Assembly (NCBI RefSeq): GCF_000204055.1
Contig: NW_006768771.1
Span: forward strand, 580,296 to 644,295
Source of the DNA: Melampsora larici-populina 98AG31
Taxonomy: Eukaryota > Basidiomycota > Pucciniomycetes > Pucciniales > Melampsoraceae
Length of the DNA: 64,000 bases
Direction: 5' to 3'
The stretch's first letter is position 1, and every line of letters starts with the position of its first letter. This document shows positions 50,118 through 63,700 of the stretch, piece by piece. Below the pieces are notes generated by a model. It was not told where the DNA came from. It saw nothing but the letters and a program-made list of their open reading frames with translations, and ran no database searches. The translations under genes were made by a program, and so were the position numbers.

Positions 50118-52661
50118 TTACGTGGCAACAGGCCATTCAAGTTTATCGCCGTAGTAATCTGGGTAACGAAACAGGCATCAATCAAATCTTTTCAATTGAG
50201 AGTCAAAGCTCATGCAGAAATCAGCGGCTTGAACACGTACAATGTACAGCTTTGGTAGTGAGATAGTTTTCAAGCCCATCCATACCCAACTCACGCCCCC
50301 ATCCAGATTGCTTATAACCTTTTGGTGGTTCAATCAGTTGGGATTTCAGATAGTGGAATAGTAATAGTTTGAATATTGTACCAGCTGTTGAAACAGGAGA
50401 AGAAAAACTGACCTCCAAAGGGAACTTGGCTATTCAGCATTACGTATTGGTTGACCCATACAGTTCCTGCCTTAAGCTTTCGAGAAATACGGTGAACTTG
50501 TTGAATATCTACATTCTCTCGAACAAAATATCAACCAAGAAGGCTTATTCTATCGATTGATTAAGTCAAAATGGACCTCACCAGAGGAATGGATCCCAGA
50601 TGCGAGGCCGTATTCTGTGGAGTTAGCAAGCTCTACGGCCTCCTCTTCCGTTTTAAACCGAAGTACAGCTGCAACTGGACCAAAAATTTCCTCCTTTGCA
50701 ATTCGCATTGACGGTTTCACGTCAATAAAAACTGTAGGTTGGATGAAATACCCAAGGGATCCATGCCTTTCACCCCCAGTCGCCACCCGTGCACCTTCTT
50801 GCTTACCAATGCTGATGTATTCCATTATACGGTCAAACTGACATTGACACGAGGAAGAAATTCATCCATTTCGAAACCAGTATCATCAATGTGCTGGTTT
50901 AAGCTTGGAACATAGTTATGCATACATGTGATTCCTTACTTGTTTCTTGCTAACTTGAGGTCCTTGGAAAGTCTTCGAGTTGAGGGGATCTCCAACGTGA
51001 TAAGCTTCAGTAGCTTTAACAAATAATTCAAGAAATTTGTCATAGATTGAATCTTGAACCACTTTTTGTTTCGGAAAGTATGATTTTATTTGAATGAGTC
51101 AAGAAATAGAGTCCATTCCAAGACAAAATTTGAAAATACTCAACAGATCCGGCTTCCTGCGGTGCATGTCTGACCCGCATTCTCGAAGACTCCAAAGGCA
51201 GCCCACCTTATATACGAGGAAAAATTTAAAAAAATCACCAAAACAATCATTATTAGTCCCAGTAGTAAAAACTTTGATGCGTATCAAAGCCCAGCAAATA
51301 GGAAGACGCTTAACTTGGCAGCTTCCTCGAGATCAGCTTTTTCAAAGATAATATTAGGCGATTTCCCACCCAGTTCTAACGACACCTGCGTTGTCAGACC
51401 CGGAGAACAGCAACTAGCGAGTCAAATTCTTGATTCAAGTCGAATCTTCTCGAAGTGAACTCACTTTTTTCAAATTGCTCTCTAAGCTCTTTTGACCGAT
51501 TTGTCTACCAACAGCAGTTGATCCAGTAAAAGCTATCTTGTCAATATCAGGATGTGAAGATAGATAAGTTCCGGTCAAAGGACCTGTGCCGTTGACCAAG
51601 TTGAATACACCAGCGGGGTAACCGGCTTTGGGGAAGAGAGATGCTATCTTCAATGCTGATAATGGGGTTACCTCAGATGGCTTGAAGACAATTGTACAGC
51701 CTGAAGCAAGGGCCGGTGCAATTTTCCATGCCATCATCTGAGTATTGGTTGATGTCAGAGTCAGCGTGAGAGAAGAGTAAGCTTGTGGACAAAACTGACC
51801 ATAATTGGATAATTCTGAGTCGTTTCGGTATGGAACGGAAGCATTGAAATGGTTTTTGTTAGACAAGATCATCTCTCAATGTTTCTTCAACACTTGAAAT
51901 TGCTGATAAGAGACGCCATCTTACCCATGGCACTATCTGTGCACAGACTTGAGGGAGGGAGTAAAAAACAACATCAGGGTCTGTCTTTTAAGTTCCAGAA
52001 GCTGAGTGTACAGGGCCCTTACCTCCGATTGGTTCCTTACGAGTCACTGCGTACTTGCTCGGATCGTCGACTTCTATTGACGCTCCATGAATCTTATCAG
52101 CGGCACCTACAGCGTTTATATAAATCAAGTCAGTTTTCAAAGCCCATACTCCCAACCTTGAAGGTAAAATTATCAGCACAAACCAGCGTAATAACGTAGG
52201 CAGCCGATCGAATCATCAATATCGAACTTGCACCATTCAATGGGTTTTCCAGCATTGAGAGATTCAATCAAAGCCAGCTCGTCTTTGATTGATTCTATCT
52301 CATCAGCCAGCTTATGAAGCAATCTACCACGCTCAGCCCCTGTGACGTTAGTACCCCAAGTGCTTTCGAAACATTCTCGTGCGCTCTTAACAGCGTCTTG
52401 AACATCATCAGCCGTAGCCGTATCGACCTGATTGTGTTTAAATTGGTAATATTTTGCAATCCTTGATCAGTCTTTTCCATAAGAGAAATTTCAACTGTGT
52501 GCCCACGTTCCACTGACCGAAACTATGTGTTCCTCAGTAGCAGGGTTAATAGTCGAAAGCTTCTCTCCCCTCCCGTGAACAAACTTTCCGTTGATGAATA
52601 ACAGGGTGTTCAAAGAAACCGTTTTATTGTTCACCGTGTGCAGCTCGTCAGATTCAGACAT
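50118..52661 (-). CDS. NAD(P)+-dependent aldehyde dehydrogenase
   Basis: A class 1/2 ALDH superfamily enzyme that oxidises aldehydes to acids. The start at 52661 gives [20 protein letters not shown], followed by [23 protein letters not shown]. Further segments in order: [29 protein letters not shown] (coenzyme site), [17 protein letters not shown] (Rossmann glycines), [11 protein letters not shown] with the general-base Glu, and [12 protein letters not shown] with the catalytic Cys (about 51170). [13 protein letters not shown] and [25 protein letters not shown] follow. The last exon is joined across an intron of about 80 bp and ends [13 protein letters not shown] at 50118. At least seven introns interrupt it. 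Position 7 of the nucleotide-specificity region was not judged. There is no targeting peptide, so it is probably cytosolic. Confidence 0.9.
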
Positions 52662-53159
52662 CTTTGCTATTTGAACGCGGTAGATCGATATGCAAGTACA
52701 AAAGTTCTGGCTGGTTCACGAAGGCTGCAGGATCAGGTAGAAGAGGGATGATCCAAATCAAGTCTTTGATGAGAGTAAGGTCTACAAAAGTCTTGACTCT
52801 TATCTACGTAGGTTGATTGGGTAAAACCTTGTGTATCATATTCTTCCCCACTTTACTTCTTATTGAAGGGTGAGTGGGGATAGGCAAGGTTGAAACCATT
52901 CACAGCAACTCACCTTGAAAATTGCATGTCAGTTGAAGGCACCTAATTTACGAAAGATTGACCAAAGCTGCCCGCAAAACTCAACTCTAGCAAATTGGCG
53001 GGGAATTTGGGCCAAGCTTTTCTGAATTGACTGTAAGACATCCAGCCAAGATTTCTCGTCATTCTACGGAAGCCTTGACGCGAGACCCGTCCCTCTACCT
53101 CGCAAACACTCGGGCACGCTTTCGAAGTCAAAAACTCAAAATTATTTCACTTCCGCACT

Positions 53160-53309
53160 GAACTCTATTGTCCTTGCGCTAGATTGGGCAAATGGACAGT
53201 AGAGGTACCGATCTCAAAAGGGCTTTTTCAAGTTTTTGACCTCTGCATTAAATCTGGCGACAACACAATGATCTCAAAATCTGCCAATAGATCTTGTAAC
53301 CGCTGTGAG
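53160..53309. mobile_element. Truncated copy of the CAGCCGTTGTAAGATC MITE
   Basis: GTGCTAGAT-like, GGGCAAATGGACAGTAGAGG, CTCAAAAGGGCTTTTTCAAG, TTTTTGACCTCTGCATTAAA and AGATCTTGTAACCGCTGTG match, in order, the reverse complement of the 44954-45194 element. Only one end is present. It lies about 500 bp upstream of the aldehyde dehydrogenase start. Confidence 0.7.
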
Positions 53310-54078
53310 CCCATGCTCAACGTAAGAAAGCCGTGACGTCAACGTGTAGTGTCCGCCACACAAATTGGCGATTTTGTGTTTTGTTGTTTTTTCTTTGTTT
53401 GTGTTTTGTCTTTGTTTTTTGAAATTTGAATTTCTCACTTTGGGCTGGGCCATCTCATCAAAGTCAACACACCATGATTGTTTGGTAATTACCAGCATAT
53501 TTGTCCATATTTTTCAAAATGCCTTTGTCTTGACTTCTTGGTCCTTGTTCAGAACCCCGATTGCAATGTTTTAATCCTAGAATGAGATGATTTAACACGG
53601 AAAAAGTGTGAATAAAATGAACAATTGTTGTACTCAGAAATGACTAAGGCCAAAAAGATACAAATTCAAATGATCATTCTACTCAGGATCTATCAGCATA
53701 AAAAAGTTGATAAACAAGACACATGCAAAATCATCATTTGGCTGGGGATCAATTATGACATAATAAGGTTGAATAAGATAAGGATAAGAAGGTCAATTAG
53801 ATAAAACTTCAAATGTCATTAATTAAAATAAGAGGTTGAATAAGATAGACATTTGTTTCAACAATTCTCACAGTCAGAATCAAAAATATGAAGGTTGGAT
53901 CACTGGGTGTTCAAGATCAGATTGAGAGAACTTGGCTGACACCACAGGAATCATTAAATGTGAACCACAATTGAGCAAAGTTGCAGTGACTAGGTCCACA
54001 ACTTTCTTCAATCACAGGGTGTGTTTTCCCCAGGTGTGCCATAGGTTTGCTAGCTTGCCTTAAGTTGCCCTTGAGTTG

Positions 54079-54123
54079 TTCACTACATATGTAGTAACTG
54101 CAGTACCACATATGTAGTGAAAC
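54079..54123. repeat. Short perfect-stem palindrome
   Basis: TTCACTACATATGTAGT and ACATATGTAGTGAA pair around TAACTGCAGTA. Each arm also contains the self-complementary ACATATGT. It could be a small foldback element or a binding site for a dimeric factor. Confidence 0.5.
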
Positions 54124-54621
54124 TCATGGTGATAAAAACCCACAAGAAGTTGTAAAAGACATCTTTTGTTTCCAGGAGACCCAAGTAGTTGATCAGTGTG
54201 ATATGCAAACGCAAAAGCACTTTATCAAAGTCAAAAATGAATAAATAAAACAACAAGGCGGCTCAAGGGAAGCTAGCAAGCCCATAGCAAACCTATGGCA
54301 AACAAGATCTGCACTTGAAGAAAGTCGTGGACTTGGTCACCATAACTTTGCTCAATTGGGGCTCACACCTGATAATTCCCGTCTTGTGAGAATTATCAAT
54401 GTTGAAAAACAGAAATTGAGACAGTTGTAATGGCTGAGCTGGGTTGATGGGAAGAGCAAGGTTGTTTAGCGCTTTGTAATAATACAAAAAAACTTTGTTT
54501 TATGATTGATTTGTGTGTAACAAAGGAAAAGCAGCTGAAGTTTCTATTTGAGTAGACTTATCAAAGTTCCCCCTGCCCAAGTAGTCAAGCAGCAGAATCT
54601 TTAGCCATTATTTGTTTTTGA

Positions 54622-55166
54622 CCATTATGAGGGTCACAGACCTCATACAATTGCACATCCGGCCACACATAGCTTCCTTAAAATCTTGTGCATCTCATCC
54701 TGCCGGTTTCAGATTGTCACTGCAGGTAGATTCACTGCTTTGTTGATTCTTGGACACCATGTTTTTTGGGTTTTAAGCACACCTTCACTGCCTGAATATT
54801 TGGCTTGGAGACGGATGTCCGAGGAGTCCTCGGATGGCACCCCCAAGGAAAAGGGAACCCAAGGGATGATTCTGAGGCAAATTCTGGCCCTGGCCATTGC
54901 CTCAGAATGGATCCTTGGATGGCGCTTCACTCGGAGTCAAAATCCGAGGACTTGTCGGATTTTTTGCTCCAAGCCAAATATGCTGGCTGTGCTTGGGGGG
55001 TCCTGTATTGAATTGTTTGTTGCAGCTACAAGTTTTTTCAGCTCTTCTGAGTGAGTTTGATGAAGAAAATGTGTGCTGACAAATACACAAGGACATGTAG
55101 AAGTCATAAGAGAAGACCCCTTGTGTTACAAGCATCATTTTATGAGGTCTGTGACCCTCATAATGG
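54622..55166. mobile_element. TIR element with perfect 26-bp ends and a nested foldback
   Basis: CCATTATGAGGGTCACAGAC plus CTCATA at 54622-54647 is the exact reverse complement of 55141-55166. Between them, about 54797-54985, is a second inverted repeat (ATATTTGGCTTGGAG and CTCCAAGCCAAATAT) with TCCGAGGA-type internal pairing. Target duplications are not clear. There is no coding potential. Confidence 0.7.
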
Positions 55167-55718
55167 ATGATCAAGAAGAAAAAGCTTGAAAATCCTGCTG
55201 TTGTGATTCGCAAAGTAGAACTTTAGCCACAAGTCCCTCCCTCAACCACTCTGATATGGAATTTGAAATTCAGGAAAAAAAGACACCAAAAATTGGGTGG
55301 CAGACACCTTGTGTCATGGCTTCTGTATCATCCCCATCCTTTGCTTTGTTTGATTATTCCTCTCAACATGATGAGCTCAGATGATAATAGAAAAGGATTA
55401 TGTACCCAACAGGAGGACAGACCTTTGTTCATGCACTTGTTTTGACTACCTTTCACAGCCTGTGGATCCTCAAACCAATCAAATAATTCATACACTACAA
55501 ACAGCTACAAACATTATGGAATTTGAAAGAACCCAACCATATCATGTAAAGATGAATGAAATCATATGTGTGCAAGGATTACAAATCATGGCTTTAATCA
55601 AGAGAGAAATTTTGGGAAGCAGCTTTGGAAGATTTTTTGTCACTTTTGACGTCTCTGGAGTCTGAAAGTCTTGATGCAAGACATTGATCAAAGTTGGTAC
55701 AATGGGTAAACCTGAGTA

Positions 55719-56102
55719 CAGTCAAACCTGCACAAATGCATGAATTGAGGCTCCCAGATTTTGCTGTGCCTCGTGAGTATTTATTCAATTTGCAATAATG
55801 CATAGATTTATCCCTTATGACCAATATGCATATATATATGCAGTATGACCAGTTTTTTCAAGAAGGAAATTTGAGACAAGTTGAGAATGCATAGTTTTAT
55901 GCATTATGACCAGCATTTTGATGGACCTTTTCCTTCATATACCCAACATGGCCAGCCCCAGGGATTTCTGCATTTTGCCCACCAACATCCAGTTTTTTTC
56001 TTGTAAACCCTATGCAATCATTTGAACATGGTGTAACCCCGGCCCTATTCAAAATGGCTGATTATGCATCTACATGGCTATGCATTTGTGCAGGTTTGAC
56101 TG
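55719..56102. mobile_element. Pogo/Tc1-mariner-type MITE with TA target duplication
   Basis: Termini CAGTCAAACCTGCACAAATGCAT are perfect inverted repeats (right end ATGCATTTGTGCAGGTTTGACTG), with TA on both sides (55717-55718 and 56103-56104). The start CAGTCAAACC is typical of pogo/Tigger-like elements. The interior has repeated GCATAGTTTTATGCATTATG and TATGACCAGT motifs. Length 384 bp. Confidence 0.85.
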
Positions 56103-57754
56103 TATGTGTTTCAAGCCCACCCCACATAGAGTATTGGTTTTGAGGAATTTTCCCAGTTTTTTTTGCTTGTTTTGGTGGGTGAGTAGGGTTTAGGGGTGGT
56201 GCTAGAGTGTAAATTCTTTGGAGTTTATCTGCCGCTTGAGTCATATATAGATATTTATAGCATTTACATATATTGCATTAGTGCCTCACACATTGCTCTT
56301 GTGGACTGTTAGCTCTGTCTCAGTCTGGTCTCTCTTCAATTTGGATCTGTCAGAGCTTCCATCTGACAACATTTGATAATTCTTACACAATTTGAAGATG
56401 CAAAAAAGGGTTTTGAAGTTGCTTGCAAGAGTTTCCCACTATCAACAATTTGGAAGTATTTCTGCATGATTGACCCTCAGCGGTTGGCATATGAGTAAGT
56501 GGTCTCCCTATCTCTTTCCCAACTCTTTGTCACATTTTTCTTGTTTACCAATGAGCTTTTTCTTGAGCAGGCAATTGAGGCTATGTTGATCCTGATTCTT
56601 TGAAGATGGTATATAAGTACTTGTCACATTGTTGCATCCTAATAAATGCTGCAATGTGAAATGGTCTTATTTATGGGTTATCTTCTTTACCTTTAAATTT
56701 TTATTGCTCAATTATCAAGGTCTTGGTTCATGTAAGGATGTTTGAAAGAAAAATTGCTGAGCACAAAGCTCACCCTTAAGTCCTCAAGTATCACCCCCCA
56801 CTGCTTGAATACCTCCTAGTGTAGGCCTATAGATAGGTGCTTATACCTGGTGCCTAGCTAAATACCTAGCCAAGTACTTAACGCCTGGGTCCGAAAATCA
56901 GGTCCCCTAAAAAATGAACTTATATTTCTTGTCTCCAAGTTGTACATCATGCTCCAAGATTCAACAAAGTATTGTCTTTCCACTGGTCTGGATGTCAGTC
57001 CCAAACCTTCAGATTGAGTGCCCCATCTTTGGCCCAAAAGGTGAAAGTTTGATTTTGCAGGGCTGGTGGGAAGGAAGTTTGGTGGGAAGGGATCTGGGTG
57101 GGAACCCGTTTACATCAACAAGCGGACCAGTGAGCGTAACCTATGAAACTTTTCCTAATGTGACAAATTAAAATTGAAGATTAGTGAGTCTTTCAACGGG
57201 TAATCCAGTGGCAAAAAGATTCTACAAAACATTTGTAAAGTCACAAAGGAGATAAAGTGACATGATTTTCAACCTATCTCTCGTCAATCTGGTATATCTG
57301 GCAACTTCCTCAGCCGGGCAGGGATCTTTGAGATATGGGCTCGGTTGAGCTTTGAGCGCCTGCTCTTCATCATGATCCCGCAATTTTGCTTGAGTTCGAG
57401 TTCGAAATTGTTCTCATGTGCTATTATTTACAAGGGAATATCGTTGGTCAAAGCGGCTTAAACTGATGGAATCCGATCAAGATTATTGAGAACTGTAGTT
57501 TTTGATAATGTATTTGATGATATGTCATGGTTTACCACTGAGTGAGAGTGAACTTCTGGAGTGACTCTGACCACCTTCATCGAGTATCGAGTATCGATCA
57601 TCAAGCTATTGGTTGACTATCATCTCATTACCAGCAATCAGATTTCCCATTGGACATTTTACCGCAACTTCGAACCGTTCTTATCATCTGAAACAGTCTC
57701 GTCTCAATCGAATTGGTTAACCCGTATTTGGAACAGTTTCAACTAAACCCAAAG

Positions 57755-60700
57755 ATGGATTCACTCGACTTGAATGTTCATTCTGCTATTCTCATCTCAC
57801 TTGCACAGTCTTATGCGGTTTCCACACCAGAACCAGAGGAACCTACTCCAATCATTTCTAAGCTTCCTATCTTACCTTCTAATCTTCGTTCAAAGCTTCA
57901 ACCTCATCTCAACGGCTCCCCCGCTCCTCTTTCGACCTCTACTTCATCAGCTGAGGCCTCTCTCAATGACGAAATCAAGGTTTCCAATTCACAGGCACAT
58001 CATGTCATTGCATACGCAGCTTATGTATCTCAATCAGCTTCTAGTAATTTCAAACTTGGTACGATCGCTCTCGAAAGACTCACAGATTTGATCGGTGGTC
58101 TAGTCAACTGGTCTGTCGAGTTAAGTTTGAGTGCAGAACATGCCGCTGAATGGCCTCTTGTCGACGAGCTCACCTATCGTCTAGTAGTCGCCACTCTTGA
58201 AATTGGAGTATTGTATGACCCTGATCAGCAAAATAAGCTCTTGACCGCTCTTGGTGGTATGCTAGAAGGTACAATGCTAGGAATTCAATTCGGCTCACAA
58301 GCTCGAGTTATAACTCACTATCTACCTGTTCTCTCTGGATCGAGACGAGCTATTACCTCGACCCCATTTCCATTCACGCCAGAACAATTCCAAATTTTGT
58401 TTCAATCAATCTCAACATCACGCCTCATCTTTCCAGCAGAAGGTCTAACTTCGACCTTGACGGGCCTTTCTGATCCCCATTCCATCATGGGACGACAAGT
58501 AGATGGAATCACTGCTAGATATGAGTTGGTCGGCCGTCCCTTGAGTCCGAATATGGCGGTACAAGCTGGCTTAGAATTATGCCGTGTCGTGCTCCAACAA
58601 TGTTTAATTTCACAAGATTGGCCTCCACCCGCTAGTAAATTTGAAGAAGAAGCAGTTAATTGCGGGTGGAACAAATTAACCCATTCGGCTAGTCAGCGCA
58701 AAGGCGAAGCATCTCAACTAAATATCTTAGACGAAGTAGGCAGTCGAGCTGCTTTGATGTTTCAAGAATATTGTGACCTTTATCGAGATAGTCCGGAGAA
58801 TGACGAGTCAGACATTTGTTTGATGGAGATAGTTTGTGAAGCAATGAAGTTGGTCACGATTTGCTTCCTCGTTCGGGATAATGTCGATGCCAAAACGCTT
58901 GACCAAATCTTCCTATTGCATACAGAGGAAACGTTGATCATTCATCCTCTCATTCAAGCTACTGCCACGGACTCATTGATCATATTAGCTCGAAACTACC
59001 CTGATCTAGTCACTCGAATCAGTGACGCCCTACGTCTGTACATTGCTTCACCCTTACCTCCTCCGGACGATGTCCCAGACGAACATGATTTAGCACCTAG
59101 TTACGCAATCACCGCTGCTGCCCATGGTTTAGCTGTTTGTGTGGAACTGAATGACTCAAACGACTTTACCAAGGCAATCGCTCACGCGCTTCTCAATCAC
59201 ATCAATATTAGCGAGTCAGATATAGATTCCTCTGGGTCAAATCTCAATGCCAGTACAAATTCAATCGGTCGACAAGCGACGTACCTAGAGGCACAGAAGA
59301 AGCACAAGGCGGCATCCCCCGAAAGCCAGCAGCTCATCTCTATCAACTGCCTTCATGCTCTCGTGGCGTTGTTGAAGGAGATCGACCAAATCGAATTGAC
59401 TTCTACTATCATATCTCTCCTCTTGCTCCGAATCAAGGGTGCTGCTCCTAATTTGGAAGCCGTTATTCTAGTAGGAGTTGCAGATTTGGCCCTTCACATC
59501 AATCAGCAAACTTTCAAGGAGTCGATCTCAACCTTTTCATCTATCAACAAAAACATATCTCTCGATGATACTGAAGTCGCCACAGACGCTGTCTTTCGGA
59601 CAGGCATTTACAAAGCTCAAATTAAGCTCTCCAAGGCTCTCGTAGGCCGAGATGACCTTTGTGAGATTTACCTCGAGGAATTATTGACTCTATTTATTGA
59701 AAAGGGGCAACGTATCCAAACTACCCACGCCACTCTACCCACTTTTTCTCAATTGGTGAATCATCTGGGAGTTTTGATTCCAGCGATCGGCAACTTACTT
59801 CAATCAAAAAGCTCATACAATCCTCACCAAACCACATCGACCAAGACTTCTGAATTGTTCAGGAATTTTTGGTACATTTGTGTTTTATTTGGATTTCTTT
59901 CTTCGCCATCTTCCTCTCGAACTACGAGTGGGACTTCAGTGACACCTCCAGATTGGTTGATCGCAAGCTTACGTCAAATAGCTACAAAGTCACCTACATT
60001 GACTCATTTGACACCTATCGACTACGTCACTACTCAGCTGGATTACAATCCGATTTTGAAATTCCCTGAGCCGGCCACTGTGCTTTCACCATCAAAATTG
60101 GGTCGGAACCATCACCATGCGAATGCTCTTACCGCCAATCAATTAGCTGTTGAGCAAGAAAAGAAACAAGAGCTTGCTAATGTGATACCAAGTCATGCGG
60201 GACAAATCAAAGGTTTCACTTTTATTCAGACTATGTTCTTATTGACAGTGGCTAGACTGGAGATTTTCCGAGCTGAAGACTGTCGGGCATCTAATATGCT
60301 GGAGTACCTGAGGCACATTCATCCGGATGAAGTTGATGTCAACAATATTTTTGGATGTTTGGTCACAATTTCAGAGAAAGTAAGTTTTGGTTCACGGCTT
60401 CATCGCTCCTATACGCTTTCATGTGACTTAAAACATTGGCTTGGGGGTTTTTAGGTCCTATCTACATTCATTAGCTCTTTTCAGCAACAAGCCATCCGAC
60501 ATTCTGAAGTACCACATGTCTACCACCAGATTTCGGAGATTTTAAAGTTTACATGTCACCACTCGAGTAAGATCAGAGCGATTGCGCTACGATATTGTCA
60601 GGATCTCATTATTGCATTTCCCACTTTGTTGTGTAAATTCGAAACTGTTCGTGACATGTTGGAGATGTTAACCTTATTGCGATTATCTTGCGAAGGGGAA

Positions 60701-63700
60701 TATGAAGATGAGGTGAGTCTTCTAAGATTAGCATCATTGTGTAATTATGAAGTGGCCAATGTATTGAACCATTTTTACCTTTTAGTATACGCCGGTTTAT
60801 ACTTTTCATTCAGCAAGCGCAAACTTGACGATCGAGCTCACAGATGATTATGCGGTACGACATGACACGTTGAATGATTTGAATAAAGCCATCATGTATT
60901 GGCTTTCGATAGTGATTGCCCGAGCGCCTCTTGAGATGCAGAGCATCTTTCAAAGATATTTAGATGCAGTTTCTTCTAATGATGCATTAAGATCGATTGG
61001 ACAGGTGGAAATGGGAAAATCGGTAGCACTGGAGTTAGCCAAAACGCTTCCACCTACCTCAACCCTTTCACATTTCCCATCATGGGGTAATTGTAAAGCG
61101 GATTTAGCCAACGATCTTGCTAGATCTTTCTCAAGTCGAATGTTTTACAATGGTGAAGCTACACATCTGTCTTCTTTGCCTGAGGTAGAGTTTAAGTCTA
61201 GTCTTGCTGAAATCAAGAAGAATTTACATGAAATCAATGATCAAATCAATTCTGGATTGAAAAAGATGACGATTGAAGATTTGAGTAGTGTTCTTTATAA
61301 AGCTGGATCTCATGTTCTAGCCGATTCGAGACCTGATTTAGATTTACTTTTCCATATCGTTTCAATCCCGATCAAAGTTTTCAGTCCTTTATCAATCTCA
61401 CTTGGACTTGAGCTTTGGACTTGGTTAATAGATGTTAAACCTGAGGTAGAAATCAAACTGATGACTGAAGTGATCAATATGTGGGCTTGGACCTTACGTA
61501 GACGCAAGGGACTCTTCTCTAGTGCTTGTGATTTGATCAATCCACTCAATCAATCGATCCAATTCACCCCAACTGATCGAGAAGAGATGAAACATCGACA
61601 TAATACTGTTAAAAGGATGTTAAAACCACATCACATCCTTTTAGATTTTATTTTAAGTCGATTTCAAGCTGCAAGATATCGAAATCGAACCTTGGTTTTA
61701 ATTACAATGAGACTTTTGAAAAATACGCTTTCGAATGTGAATCATTGGTCAACTCATCCACTTTCAAGAGAATTGCGGATCAGATTAATAATCTTTGGAT
61801 TTAGTCTTTGTCAAGGTAGTAGAATGGAAGATAATGTTGAATTCAATTTAAGAGAAGTTTGTTATCTTGCTGGATTGGATTGGTTTAAATTAACACCTAG
61901 TTTTAATTTCGGTTCCAATCGATTACAACATGAATCTGAATTAAGATTGTTACAGGATCTATTGGCTATGGTGATAGTTGATAAACCTGTAAATGCTCAT
62001 CATCTTAGTAGTCTTGATCCTGGTACTAAATTAAATCGATTACCAGGTTAATATGAAGTTTCTCATTTATGACTTTCGAAAAGGTTGTTTGTTGGATATT
62101 GAATATGGTTTTTTTTGGTTTGATGTAGGTCGAACTAGTGCTACGGTAGCTTCTTTACGTCATTCCGATCGAAATCATTTATTTCAACTTTTATTAGAGA
62201 ATGAAATTATTCGATTAATGGCTTGGCAAAACCCATTAAGTGATGTGAAAAGAGGCAAAAATGTAGAACCTATAATTTCTAAAGCAACAGGAGAGGTAAA
62301 GCAAAATCTGAATTCATACGATTTTTTTCACTTTTATCTGTTTTCAAAGGGACAAAGCTGCTAAGTCATTTGATTTGATTTGGTTTTTCTTTATTATAGA
62401 TTAGATGGAGACAAATTGTACAAACAGCTTGGTCAATCGATCCAGAATTGATGATTAGATTGATGGAAAGATTTAAGTATCCTTATATTGAATCAGAAGT
62501 CATTGCACTTGTGAAAAAGTTTCCAAGTCAAGCACGTAAAGTATCAGAAGCCTTGAGTTATTTTGTGGATGGATTTGATATGACTATTGCACCTAATTTA
62601 CATGTAAGTGTTTTTTCAACTTTTTTTTCTTTTTCAAAGGATAAGATTTAATCGTTCCTTATGTTTTTTGGTGGGTCGGGGATGTATAGCATATATTGTA
62701 TTGGAAAAAAACTCCAGTGGTGACTGCTCTTAGTTTTTTCTTACCTCAGTATGACAATGATCCAATCTTGTTACAATATGCTATGAGAGTTTTAGAAGAA
62801 CATCCAGTAGAAGTGACATTCTTTTATATACCTCAAGTGGTACAAGCTTTAAGAACGGATGGATTAGGTTTGCGTTTTTTTCTCGATTTAGAAAGATATA
62901 CTGTCAGAAGGAATTGATTTTGAGGGGTTTTTTGATTAGGGTATGTCGAACGATTTATATGTGAAACTGCTAGGGTTTCACAGTTGTTTTGTCATCAAAT
63001 CATTTGGAATATGAAGGCTAATACACATAGAGGAGATGATGGAATCGAAGTAAGATTTTTGTTTTTACCCCTTTGTTTTCTTGACTCTTGGTCTTCTGTG
63101 ATGGATCTTACTGAATTGATTATTGGTTTTTTTCGATATATATAGCCTGATCCATTGAAACCTGCATTAGATCGAATCATTGAAAAGATTGTAAATTCAT
63201 TATCAGGTGAAGCAGAAGAGTTTTATAAAACTGAATTTTCATTTTTTGATGAGGTCACTGGGATTTCAAAAAGTTTAAGAGAATATTTAAAGAAAGATAA
63301 ATCTGAGAAAAAGGTAAACAGATCATTCTCCTTTCTTAAAAGAATTGAAGTGATTTTGTTCTGATTGATGTTTTGGTGTTTGGGTTGTAAATCAGGCCAA
63401 GATTGCGGAAGAGTTGGCTAAGATTAAATTGGTTAAAGGGGTTTATTTGCCTAGTAACCCTGATGGCACTGTGGTTGATATTGATAGAGATTCGGGTAGA
63501 CCACTTCAAAGTCATGCAAAGGTAAGTCAGAGTATCAAGAATATTGCTAGGTGAAGAATAATATTAACAGATGGATTTGTATGAATCGTGATTCTAGACA
63601 CCATTTATGGCGACTTTCAAAGTTCATAGAGAAAAGAAGATCCATGTGGAGGATGAAAGTGATGAGATTACAGAGGGAACAGATGAAAAGAAAGGAGTCG

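Larger units (their letters stand above)
52662..57754. other. Long MITE-rich intergenic region
   Basis: About 5 kb separates the ALDH start and the STT4 start. It holds at least four short inverted-repeat elements, listed separately (53160, 54079, 54622 with a nested foldback, and 55719). The remaining open frames are short and motif-free. The final 300 bp before 57755 is probably the STT4 promoter and 5' UTR. Confidence 0.5.
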
